64,000 bases of DNA from Acerihabitans sp047324305 (GTDB taxonomy: Bacteria; Pseudomonadota; Gammaproteobacteria; Enterobacterales; Enterobacteriaceae). Within the stretch, counting starts at the first letter, position 1; each line of letters begins with the position of its first letter. A program made the position numbers and the translations under genes. Below the pieces are notes generated by a model. That model saw only the letters and a list, made by a program, of their open reading frames with translations. It made no database searches and had not been told where the DNA came from. Shown here piece by piece: positions 7,697-15,439 of the stretch. Where the stretch lies: the NCBI RefSeq assembly GCF_047324305.1, contig NZ_CP178740.1, forward strand, positions 2,852,001 to 2,916,000, written 5' to 3'.

Positions 7697-9637
7697 TTGA
7701 GTGACATGGCGAAAAACCTGATTCTCTGGTTGGTCATCGCAGTAGTGCTGATGTCTGTATTTCAGAGCTTCGGGCCCAGCGAGTCCAATAGCCGTAAGGT
7801 GGATTACTCTACCTTTATGTCTGAATTAAATCAGGATCAGATTCGGGAAGCGCGAATTAACGGACGTGAAATTAACGTTACCAAGAAAGACAGTAACCGC
7901 TATACCACGTTTATCCCGGTCAATGATCCCAAGTTGTTGGATATTCTGCTGACCCGGAACGTTAAAGTCGTCGGTGAGCCGCCGGAAGAACCAAGCCTGC
8001 TGGCCTCGATCTTTATTTCCTGGTTCCCGATGCTGTTGCTGATAGGCGTCTGGATCTTTTTTATGCGTCAAATGCAGGGCGGCGGCGGCAAGGGGGCGAT
8101 GTCCTTCGGCAAGAGCAAGGCCCGGATGCTGACTGAAGATCAGATCAAAACCACCTTTGCCGACGTTGCGGGCTGCGACGAAGCAAAAGAAGAAGTCAGC
8201 GAACTGGTCGATTACCTGCGTGAACCGAGCCGCTTTCAGAAGCTGGGCGGGAAAATCCCTAAAGGCGTGCTGATGGTCGGGCCGCCCGGGACCGGTAAAA
8301 CCCTGCTGGCCAAGGCCATTGCCGGTGAAGCCAAAGTTCCGTTCTTCACCATTTCCGGCTCGGATTTCGTGGAAATGTTTGTCGGCGTCGGCGCGTCGCG
8401 TGTGCGCGACATGTTTGAACAGGCAAAAAAAGCCGCGCCATGCATCATCTTTATCGATGAAATCGATGCGGTGGGGCGCCAGCGTGGCGCGGGCCTGGGC
8501 GGCGGTCATGACGAACGCGAACAGACCCTGAACCAAATGTTGGTGGAAATGGATGGCTTCGAAGGCAATGAAGGCATCATCGTTATCGCGGCGACCAACC
8601 GTCCCGACGTGCTGGACCCGGCGTTGCTGCGTCCCGGCCGTTTTGACCGCCAGGTGGTCGTCGGCCTGCCGGATGTGCGCGGCCGTGAGCAGATTCTGAA
8701 AGTCCATATGCGCCGGGTACCGTTGTCCACTGATATGGACCCGTCGGTCATTGCCCGCGGCACCCCCGGTTTCTCGGGCGCCGATTTGGCCAACCTGGTC
8801 AATGAAGCCGCGTTGTTTGCCGCCCGCGGCAGCAAACGCGTGGTCTCGATGGTGGAATTTGAAAAGGCCAAGGACAAAATCATGATGGGCGCCGAACGCC
8901 GCTCCATGGTGATGACCGAAGCGCAAAAGGAATCCACCGCCTACCACGAGGCGGGCCACGCCATTATCGGTCGCCTGGTGCCCGAGCACGATCCGGTGCA
9001 TAAGGTGACGATTATTCCGCGCGGCCGCGCGCTGGGCGTGACGTTCTTCCTGCCGGAAGGCGACGCCATCAGCGCCAGCCGCCAGAAGCTGGAAAGCCAG
9101 ATCTCCACGCTGTACGGCGGCCGTCTTGCCGAGGAAATCATTTACGGCGTGCAGAAGGTTTCCACCGGCGCGTCCAACGATATCAAGGTGGCAACGTCCA
9201 TTGCGCGCAATATGGTGACCCAGTGGGGCTTCTCCGAAAAGCTGGGGCCGCTGCTTTACGCCGAGGAAGAAGGCGAAGTGTTCCTGGGCCGCTCGGTGGC
9301 TAAGGCCAAGCATATGTCCGATGAGACGGCGCGTATTATCGACCAGGAGGTGAAATCCCTGATTGAACGCAACTATGCCCGGGCGCGCACTCTGCTGATG
9401 GAAAATATGGATATCCTGCATTCGATGAAGGATGCCCTGATGAAATATGAAACCATCGACGCCCCGCAAATCGACGATTTAATGGGCCGTAAAGCAGTGC
9501 GTCCGCCCGCGGGCTGGGATGATTCGCCGAGCAATCACTCCTCCGACAACGGCGGCACGCCTAAAGCGCCGACGCCGGTGGATGAACCCAACACCCCGAC
9601 TGGCAACACCATGTCGGAGCAGTTCGGCAACAACTAA
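7697..9637 (+). CDS. ftsH: ATP-dependent membrane zinc metalloprotease FtsH
   Basis: FtsH is a hexameric inner-membrane AAA+ protease that degrades misassembled membrane proteins and regulators such as LpxC. It has two membrane segments (about residues 8-23 and 101-123) around a periplasmic domain, Walker A GPPGTGKT at 195-202, Walker B IFIDEID, an SRH region and the zinc-binding HEAGH at 417-421. I chose the TTG at 7697 (646 aa) because GAGG lies 8 bases upstream. The ATG at 7706 would leave an over-long 17-base spacing; both starts keep the membrane anchor. A strong terminator follows. Confidence 0.97.
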   Translation: MSDMAKNLILWLVIAVVLMSVFQSFGPSESNSRKVDYSTFMSELNQDQIREARINGREINVTKKDSNRYTTFIPVNDPKLLDILLTRNVKVVGEPPEEPSLLASIFISWFPMLLLIGVWIFFMRQMQGGGGKGAMSFGKSKARMLTEDQIKTTFADVAGCDEAKEEVSELVDYLREPSRFQKLGGKIPKGVLMVGPPGTGKTLLAKAIAGEAKVPFFTISGSDFVEMFVGVGASRVRDMFEQAKKAAPCIIFIDEIDAVGRQRGAGLGGGHDEREQTLNQMLVEMDGFEGNEGIIVIAATNRPDVLDPALLRPGRFDRQVVVGLPDVRGREQILKVHMRRVPLSTDMDPSVIARGTPGFSGADLANLVNEAALFAARGSKRVVSMVEFEKAKDKIMMGAERRSMVMTEAQKESTAYHEAGHAIIGRLVPEHDPVHKVTIIPRGRALGVTFFLPEGDAISASRQKLESQISTLYGGRLAEEIIYGVQKVSTGASNDIKVATSIARNMVTQWGFSEKLGPLLYAEEEGEVFLGRSVAKAKHMSDETARIIDQEVKSLIERNYARARTLLMENMDILHSMKDALMKYETIDAPQIDDLMGRKAVRPPAGWDDSPSNHSSDNGGTPKAPTPVDEPNTPTGNTMSEQFGNN

Positions 9638-9676
9638 GCGCCTAAACAAAGCGTGGTGCCCGTACTCTCCTCCAAC

Positions 9677-9705
9677 AGCCCCGGCTCAGCAGCCGGGGCT
9701 TTTTT
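9677..9705 (+). terminator. Intrinsic terminator after ftsH
   Basis: A perfect 10-bp stem AGCCCCGGCT / AGCCGGGGCT with a CAGC loop ends in six T. It separates ftsH from folP, so folP-glmM probably has its own promoter in the following 170 bases or depends on read-through. Confidence 0.88.
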
Positions 9706-9883
9706 ATGCCTGGCCGGCCGGCGCGCGTCCCTGGTCGTGTTGTGCTCCTGCCGGTGTCCTATTGCGCATCGCAATGCTAAGATATGCCCGCGGCCGTATT
9801 CCGGCCTCTTCCCATTACGTTTTTAACGACGATGACGCCAGGACGCTGATTCGCACCACGTATTGCTCAAAGGAGAAAATCGT

Positions 9884-10729
9884 ATGCAACTTCAGCTTGG
9901 CCAGCGCGTACTCGATCTGGGTTCCCCGCAGGTGATGGGGATCCTGAACGTCACGCCGGACTCCTTTTCCGACGGCGGCAAGTATCGCCGGCTTGACGCG
10001 GCGCTGGCCCATGCGCAGGCCATGGTTGCGGCCGGCGCGACGCTGATTGATATCGGCGGGGAATCCACCCGGCCCGGCGCCGCCCCGGTAAGCGACCAGG
10101 AAGAGGCTGACCGCGTGCTGCCGGTCGTCAGCGCGCTGGCGCAGCGGCTGGATGTGGCAATCTCGGTGGATACCTCGCGCGCGCTGGTGATGCGCGAGAG
10201 CGCGGCGGCGGGCGCCCATTTGATAAACGATATCCGCGCCCTGCGCGATCCCGGCGCCCTGGAGGCGGCCCGCGACAGCGGACTGCCGGTTTGCCTGATG
10301 CACATGCAGGGTGAACCGCGATCCATGCAGCAGGCGCCGCATTATGACGATGTCCTGACGGAGGTAGATCGCTTTTTCGCCGGGCGTATCGCCGACTGCG
10401 TGGCGGCGGGAATCCCGAAAAACAAGCTATTGCTCGATCCGGGTTTCGGTTTCGGCAAGGATTTGGCGCATAATTACCGCCTTCTGGCCCGAGTGGGGGA
10501 TTACCATCATTTCGGCCTGCCGCTCCTGGTGGGGATGTCGCGCAAATCCATGATAGGCCAACTTACCCAGGCGCCCGCGGAACAACGCGTTATCGGCAGC
10601 GTGGCCTGCGCGGTGATTGCCGCCATGCAGGGCGCGCAGATAATTCGCGTCCACGATGTCAAGGCAACCGTCGAGGCGATGCAAATCGTCACCGCGACTC
10701 TTTTAGCGAAGGAATCACTATTTGTATGA
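9884..10729 (+). CDS. folP: Dihydropteroate synthase
   Basis: FolP (281 aa) condenses p-aminobenzoate with dihydropterin diphosphate in folate synthesis and is the sulfonamide target. Family motifs are present: MGILNVTPDSFSDGG near residue 14, ATLIDIGGESTRPGA near residue 50, and LLDPGFGFGK near residue 184. The ATG at 9884 follows AAAGGAG and gives MQLQLGQRVLDL. Its last codon overlaps the glmM start by four bases (ATGA), so the two genes should be translationally coupled. Confidence 0.97.
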   Translation: MQLQLGQRVLDLGSPQVMGILNVTPDSFSDGGKYRRLDAALAHAQAMVAAGATLIDIGGESTRPGAAPVSDQEEADRVLPVVSALAQRLDVAISVDTSRALVMRESAAAGAHLINDIRALRDPGALEAARDSGLPVCLMHMQGEPRSMQQAPHYDDVLTEVDRFFAGRIADCVAAGIPKNKLLLDPGFGFGKDLAHNYRLLARVGDYHHFGLPLLVGMSRKSMIGQLTQAPAEQRVIGSVACAVIAAMQGAQIIRVHDVKATVEAMQIVTATLLAKESLFV

Positions 10730-12063
10730 GTAACCATAAATACTTTGGCACCGACGGTATTCGCGGCAAGGTCGGCGAAAGCCCCATTACCCCTGATTTT
10801 GTGCTGAAGCTGGGATGGGCGGCGGGCAAGGTACTGGCGCGACATGGTTCGCGTAAAATCATTATCGGCAAGGACACGCGCATTTCGGGATATATGCTGG
10901 AGTCGGCGCTGGAGGCGGGGCTGGCCGCGGCGGGATTGTCCGCCGCCTTTACCGGGCCGATGCCCACCCCGGCCATTGCCTACCTGACCCGTACCTTCCG
11001 GGCGGAAGCGGGCATTGTCATTTCCGCCTCCCATAATCCCTATTACGACAACGGCATCAAATTTTTCTCCATCGACGGCACCAAGCTGCCGGATGCGGTG
11101 GAGGAGGCCATCGAAGCCGAGCTGGAAAAAAACCTGACCTGTGTGGAAAGCGCCGAGCTGGGCAAGGCAAGCCGCATTGTCGACGCGGCGGGCCGCTATA
11201 TCGAGTTCTGCAAAGGCACGTTTCCCAGCAACAGCAGCCTGAAGGGATTAAAAATCGTGGTGGATTGCGCCAACGGCGCCACTTACCACATCGCCCCCAG
11301 CGTGCTGCGCGAACTGGGGGCGCAGGTGGTGGCCATAGGCTGCCAGCCGGACGGCATGAATATCAACCAGGAGTGCGGCGCCACCGACGTGCGCCTGTTG
11401 CAGCGGCGCGTGCTGGAAGACAAGGCCGATCTTGGCATTGCTTATGACGGCGACGGCGATCGGGTGATTATGATCGACCACCTGGGCAACAAGGTGGACG
11501 GGGATCAGATCCTCTATATCATCGCCCGGGAAAAACTGCGCCAGGGCCAGCTCAGCGGCGGCGTGGTGGGTACGCTGATGAGCAATATGGGGCTGGAACT
11601 GGCGCTTAGGCAGTTGGGTATCCCGTTTGTGCGCGCCAAGGTAGGCGACCGTTACGTGCTGGAGAAAATGCAGGAGAAGGGCTGGCGCATCGGCGCGGAA
11701 AATTCCGGCCACGTGATCCTGCTGGATAAGACCACCACCGGCGACGGCATTATCGCCGGATTGCAGGTTCTCTCCGCCATGGTGGGCAATCATATGACCC
11801 TGCACGATCTGTGCAGCGGCATGCGTCTGCTGCCGCAAATCCTGGTGAATGTGCGCTTTGCCGGCATCGGCGATCCGCTGGAATCGGCGGCGGTAAAACA
11901 GGCGCAGGCGGACGTCGAGATAGCCCTGGCGGGGCGGGGCCGGGTGCTGCTGCGTAAATCCGGTACCGAACCCCTGATCCGGGTTATGGTGGAGGGGGAG
12001 GACGCGGAACAGGTTAACCGCTTGGCGCATCTTATTGCCGATGCGGTAAAAGCGGCGGATTAA
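10726..12063 (+). CDS. glmM: Phosphoglucosamine mutase
   Basis: GlmM (445 aa) converts glucosamine-6-phosphate to glucosamine-1-phosphate on the route to UDP-GlcNAc for peptidoglycan and lipopolysaccharide. The phosphoserine loop is ISASHNP with the active serine at position 102. The metal-binding DGDGDR and the sugar-binding GENSGH motifs follow, with the phosphate-binding RKSGTEPLIRVM near the C-terminus. The start overlaps the folP stop. Length and order match E. coli. Confidence 0.97.
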   Translation: MSNHKYFGTDGIRGKVGESPITPDFVLKLGWAAGKVLARHGSRKIIIGKDTRISGYMLESALEAGLAAAGLSAAFTGPMPTPAIAYLTRTFRAEAGIVISASHNPYYDNGIKFFSIDGTKLPDAVEEAIEAELEKNLTCVESAELGKASRIVDAAGRYIEFCKGTFPSNSSLKGLKIVVDCANGATYHIAPSVLRELGAQVVAIGCQPDGMNINQECGATDVRLLQRRVLEDKADLGIAYDGDGDRVIMIDHLGNKVDGDQILYIIAREKLRQGQLSGGVVGTLMSNMGLELALRQLGIPFVRAKVGDRYVLEKMQEKGWRIGAENSGHVILLDKTTTGDGIIAGLQVLSAMVGNHMTLHDLCSGMRLLPQILVNVRFAGIGDPLESAAVKQAQADVEIALAGRGRVLLRKSGTEPLIRVMVEGEDAEQVNRLAHLIADAVKAAD

Positions 12064-12071
12064 GCGGCATG

Positions 12072-12117
12072 GCGCGCGGGCAAGCGCGCTTCCCGCTGCG
12101 CGGATGACGTTTTTTTC
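12072..12117 (+). terminator. Probable terminator after glmM
   Basis: An imperfect GC-rich stem (GCGCGCGGG against CCCGCTGCGC) is followed seven bases later by a run of seven T. The gap between stem and T-tract makes this less certain than the other terminators. Confidence 0.4.
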
Positions 12118-12264
12118 CGCAATCAGCGCGTTAGCCGCAATTTGCCCTTGCACGACTTAACGGCTTTAGTTAGTATTCACACCCGCTCCAGTCGGAGATT
12201 GTGACAACCGGATTGGGGCCATAGCCTAACGCGCGGTTTAACCCGCAAGGATACTGAAAAGATT

Positions 12265-12597
12265 ATGTACGAAGCTCTGTTAGTCATATTCCTGTTGATA
12301 GCTGTCGGGCTGGTTGCGCTGATTATGCTGCAACAAGGTAAAGGTGCTGATATGGGGGCCTCTTTCGGCGCAGGCGCTTCCGCGACCCTGTTCGGTTCGA
12401 GCGGTTCCGGTAACTTCATGACCCGTGTGACGGCCGTGCTGGCAACGCTGTTTTTTATCCTCAGTCTGGTGTTGGGCAACCTTAGCGGCAGCCACAGCCA
12501 GAAAGGCAGCGAGTGGGATAATTTGAACCAGGCTCCGCAAGCGCAAAAGGCACCGTCCGAAGCGCCGGCGAAACCGAATAACGATATCCCGCAGTAA
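12265..12597 (+). CDS. secG: Preprotein translocase subunit SecG
   Basis: SecG (110 aa) is the small accessory subunit of the SecYEG translocon. Two membrane segments are visible (about residues 3-22 and 51-72). They flank the conserved cytosolic loop LQQGKGADMGASFGAGAS. The C-terminal tail is polar and rich in Ala, Pro and Asn, as usual. In E. coli it is co-transcribed with the downstream tRNA-Leu; here the tRNA begins 217 bases later. Confidence 0.96.
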   Translation: MYEALLVIFLLIAVGLVALIMLQQGKGADMGASFGAGASATLFGSSGSGNFMTRVTAVLATLFFILSLVLGNLSGSHSQKGSEWDNLNQAPQAQKAPSEAPAKPNNDIPQ

Positions 12598-12814
12598 TAG
12601 GTACCGTTTTATCTGAAGCGACGGGCGAAAAGAAAGACGCCGGAGTGAGCAAATGCTGGTATGCCCAAGTGCGGGTGTCCAGGGATGTCGGTGTGCAGAA
12701 ATGCCGGTATCTCACAATAGCGTCACGGCGTTAAGTAATACCTGAAAATAACCGGTAACCAGCCGGATAAAAAGATAACTGGTTGCGCAATGCAGCGGAT
12801 GTGAAAAAATCAGT

Positions 12815-12901
12815 GCCGAGGTGGTGGAATTGGTAGACACGCTACCTTGAGGTGGTAGTGCCCGATTGGGCTTACGGGTTCAAGTCCCGTCCTCGGTACC
12901 A
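12815..12901 (+). tRNA. leuU: tRNA-Leu (anticodon GAG)
   Basis: This is an 87-base class II tRNA with an encoded CCA end. The acceptor stem GCCGAGG pairs with CCTCGGT allowing G-U, the anticodon loop is TTGAGGT, a long variable arm follows, and the T-loop is TTCAAGT. The sequence is almost identical to E. coli leuU and lies in the same place after secG. Confidence 0.97.
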
Positions 12902-12913
12902 AGTTTAAATAGA

Positions 12914-12935
12914 AGACGTCGCTGGACGTCTTTTT
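12914..12935 (+). terminator. Intrinsic terminator after tRNA-Leu(GAG)
   Basis: A 7-bp stem AGACGTC / GACGTCT with the loop GCTG is followed by a T-tract just 12 bases beyond the tRNA end. It isolates secG-leuU from the orphan gene downstream. Confidence 0.8.
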
Positions 12936-13209
12936 GCTTTTTAAGCACCGTCAAACCGGCGGGCAAACAGGCTTACCCTTCTTCAATTCGATGTTACCCT
13001 AATCTTCCCCTCCCTGAATGACACCCCTCTTTCCCGTGCCGGCATTCATTTGACCATAAGCGATTTATACAATTATACGCCCATGCGATATGAGAAATTA
13101 GCAGCGAAATAATTTTACATGGCCGGCTTTGGGCCGGGATGGCGGATCGCGCCAAGAGTATTGTCGCCAAAATGCATCCGAGCATTTAATGAAAAAGTGG
13201 GGGAGTAAA
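12936..13209 (+). promoter_or_regulatory. AT-richer region upstream of the orphan gene, with a weak candidate promoter
   Basis: The stretch between the tRNA terminator and the orphan gene is richer in A and T than its surroundings. A TTGACC at 13050-13055 and a TATACG at 13074-13079 are 18 bases apart and could form a weak sigma70 promoter. I saw no GGAACC-type hrp box and no other known operator. Confidence 0.3.
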
Positions 13210-14298
13210 ATGACAACAGTATCCTTTACGCCAGGGCAACAGCCCCCGGAATACAGGGGTTGGCAGGAGCGGTTAACGCGCACTGAGCAAGATAAAATCG
13301 ACGCCGCCGCCGCCGGGCAGGCGCTAAAAAACATGGGTTCCGCATTTGTCGGTAAACTCTCCGGGGCAAAGAATTCACTGCTGACGCTGCGCTCCGGTAT
13401 TAAACAAACATCCTGGGCGGTTGGACATGGCATGGCGCGTCTGTTGGATAAACTCGCCATCGCCGGCAAGAGGATAGCCGCCGCCGCGCGCCGCTCTTCC
13501 CATGCAAGCGCTAGGGATATGCTCACCAAGCCGGTCTATAGGACCGTGCGGCCTGACCATGTTATCGGCCCCTTGCTGAATGACGGCGATTCACTGGCAG
13601 TCAATGGTAAAGAAATCAGGGACTATTTAATCAATAACCCCGGCAGTCCCCTTTTTGCCTCCGGCAATATCAAGATTACCGGACACACCATTAGCTTCAT
13701 ACAGCCGGAGACTATCCCGGGTACCGCGATGACCATTACCGGGCTGACCCTGGATAGCCGGGATAGCCACAGCGGCGAGGTACTCGGCGCGCTAAGGGAG
13801 GTTTTGCAGGATCCCAAAGCAATCTTCGGCAGCCTGGCTGAGTTATGCGCAATAATGACCGTGAACGACAAGCTCAACGTCGTGAAGATGCGCACCGCGC
13901 AGCTTATCGCTGACCAGTTGAACCAACCGTCGGTGAGGAAGGCATTGGTAACGCCGAAGTACGAATCGGCGATCAATAGCCTGGTGGCATATGACCCCAG
14001 AACGGATACCTATAAGCCCTGGTTTACCCCTGCGGCGCTTCACCGGAACGTCACGCCGCCCGGCGAACCGGCATCTGCGGCGCGCGCGCCTGAAAAGCCG
14101 GTGGTCCCGCCGCGTCCGCCATGGCTTAGCAACGCCAGGTCAGTAGCGGTTCCAAACCGGACGGCGGGTACTGAGTCCACCATTGCCGGGGGCGTTAATA
14201 ACGGCGCCGTTAATGCGCCGGTTGGGCGCGCGGGACCAACGGTCCACGATGCCGGCAAGAGCGTGGCAGAGCTGCGCAAGCTATTTGATAAGCCATGA
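13210..14298 (+). CDS. Unrecognised 362-aa protein with a C-terminal proline-rich SH3-ligand-like motif
   Basis: I do not recognise this protein. The ATG at 13210 has a strong GGGGGAG ribosome-binding site 5 bases upstream; earlier in-frame ATGs at 13129 and 13189 are weaker. There is no signal peptide and no clear membrane span. Residues about 30-100 are Ala/Lys/Arg-rich and probably helical. Residues about 115-280 look globular, with one cysteine (C213). Residues 281-345 are low-complexity and proline-rich, holding PVVPPR at 297-302, which fits both PxxPxR and PxxxPR SH3-ligand consensus forms. The C-terminus is SVAELRKLF plus three residues. About eight of 24 arginines are the rare codon AGG, unlike the neighbouring core genes. 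It occupies the place of argG-yhbX in E. coli, between two tRNA genes, which suggests acquired DNA. A secreted host-directed protein is possible but unproven. Confidence 0.8.
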   Translation: MTTVSFTPGQQPPEYRGWQERLTRTEQDKIDAAAAGQALKNMGSAFVGKLSGAKNSLLTLRSGIKQTSWAVGHGMARLLDKLAIAGKRIAAAARRSSHASARDMLTKPVYRTVRPDHVIGPLLNDGDSLAVNGKEIRDYLINNPGSPLFASGNIKITGHTISFIQPETIPGTAMTITGLTLDSRDSHSGEVLGALREVLQDPKAIFGSLAELCAIMTVNDKLNVVKMRTAQLIADQLNQPSVRKALVTPKYESAINSLVAYDPRTDTYKPWFTPAALHRNVTPPGEPASAARAPEKPVVPPRPPWLSNARSVAVPNRTAGTESTIAGGVNNGAVNAPVGRAGPTVHDAGKSVAELRKLFDKP

Positions 14299-14626
14299 CT
14301 CTCGCGGTATTGCCTGTGATGGTTGGCCGGGAAAAGCATAGCCGCGCGCGCTGTGCTTTTCCCCCGCGGGTCGACGCTCTCTTCCCATCACCGGATGTCG
14401 GCGCGCGCTGAAAGAAGGCTTGCCCGACCGCCGGTGTTATGAAATACTCTGCCTCCCCAATCGCTAACGTCAGCCGCGTGCGGTTTCTACCAGGCGTTGC
14501 AGTATCGGTGGTTTGCCGGCGTCATTTTCCGCTAGGAAAAAAACGCTATGGCCCTTAAAAGGCCGTAAATACATGAGATTGGCGGGATCTTTTGCTCAAC
14601 GTTACCGTTTGTTATGTAATGATAAC
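14299..14626. other. Non-coding stretch between the orphan gene and metY
   Basis: No gene of useful length or conserved motif is visible here. The part nearest metY is AT-rich and leads into the tRNA promoter. A GC-rich segment near 14330-14420 contains short inverted repeats but no convincing terminator for the orphan gene. Confidence 0.5.
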
Positions 14627-14655
14627 TTGCTTTTTTATGGTTATCGGCGTAATAT
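14627..14655 (+). promoter_or_regulatory. Sigma70 promoter of metY-rimP-nusA-infB operon
   Basis: TTGCTT at 14627-14632 and TAATAT at 14650-14655 are separated by exactly 17 bases. The predicted start is a few bases before the tRNA 5' end at 14672, as expected for the initiator tRNA at the head of this operon. Confidence 0.75.
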
Positions 14656-14671
14656 TTGCAACGTTTTCAGA

Positions 14672-14748
<77 letters not shown>

Positions 14749-14840
14749 CTTTCCCTTAGAGTTCTTTTTCAAATATACTGCCCAGTACGTTATACTGTTT
14801 GATATCGCAGCGGCGTTTGAAAAAAGATTCTATGGAATGT

Positions 14841-14864
14841 TGTAAAGCCGCTTTGCGGCTTACA
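14841..14864 (+). other. Leader hairpin between metY and rimP
   Basis: TGTAA(A)GCCGC pairs with GCGGCTTACA around a TTT loop with one bulged A. It precedes the terminator-like hairpin and is part of the structured leader of the nusA operon. Confidence 0.5.
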
Positions 14865-14877
14865 GGGTCCCAGTCGC

Positions 14878-14905
14878 AAAAAGCCCCGAATTTTCGGGGT
14901 TTTTT
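14878..14905 (+). terminator. Terminator-like hairpin upstream of rimP
   Basis: CCCCGA / TCGGGG with a 4-base loop lies between an A-run and a T-run. It can end the metY transcript while partial read-through would feed rimP-nusA-infB. NusA is known to control its own operon in E. coli, and this leader terminator is a plausible site. Confidence 0.75.
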
Positions 14906-14965
14906 GTTATTAAACTATAGAAATACTGGGCTTTTTAGCCCTTTTTTTATGTCTTGGGGGTGGGC

Positions 14966-15418
14966 TTGTCCACATTAGAACAAAAATTGACTGAGATGAT
15001 CGCCGCACCGGTGGAAGCCTTGGGCTATGAGCTGGTAGGCATAGAATTCATCCGGGGCCGGCAGTCAACGTTACGCATCTATATTGATAGTGACAAGGGT
15101 ATCACCGTCGATGATTGTGCTGATGTCAGCCGCCAGGTCAGCGCGGTGCTCGACGTCGAGGATCCGATCCAAGTGGCCTACAGCCTCGAGGTGTCTTCTC
15201 CGGGCCTCGATCGTCCGTTATTCGCCGCCGCGCATTATACGCAGTTCATCGGTGAAGAAGTCAGCGTGGTTTTGCGCATTGCGGTGCAAAACCGTCGCAA
15301 ATGGCAGGGAATCATTAAAACGGTTGACGGCGAAATGATCACGGTGACGGTGGAAGGAAAAGATGAAGTGTTCGCTTTAAGCAACATCCAGAAAGCGAAC
15401 CTGGTACCCCACTTTTAA
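14966..15418 (+). CDS. rimP: Ribosome maturation factor RimP
   Basis: RimP (150 aa) is needed for maturation of the 30S subunit. The TTG at 14966 gives the conserved STLEQKLTEMI N-terminus and the E. coli length. A GGGGGTGG stretch just upstream acts as the ribosome-binding site. In-frame TTG 14954 and GTG 14960 would only add up to four residues. The two domains, alpha/beta (about 1-80) and an Sm-like C-terminal part ending KANLVPHF, are both present. It is the first protein gene of the nusA-infB operon. Confidence 0.95.
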   Translation: MSTLEQKLTEMIAAPVEALGYELVGIEFIRGRQSTLRIYIDSDKGITVDDCADVSRQVSAVLDVEDPIQVAYSLEVSSPGLDRPLFAAAHYTQFIGEEVSVVLRIAVQNRRKWQGIIKTVDGEMITVTVEGKDEVFALSNIQKANLVPHF

Positions 15419-15439
15419 CGTTTTAATGAGGCAACTAGG

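Noticed and set aside
7826..9469. 547-codon minus-strand open frame opposite ftsH
   Set aside because: His/Gln/Gly-rich shadow caused by codon bias of ftsH; no ribosome-binding site or recognisable domain.
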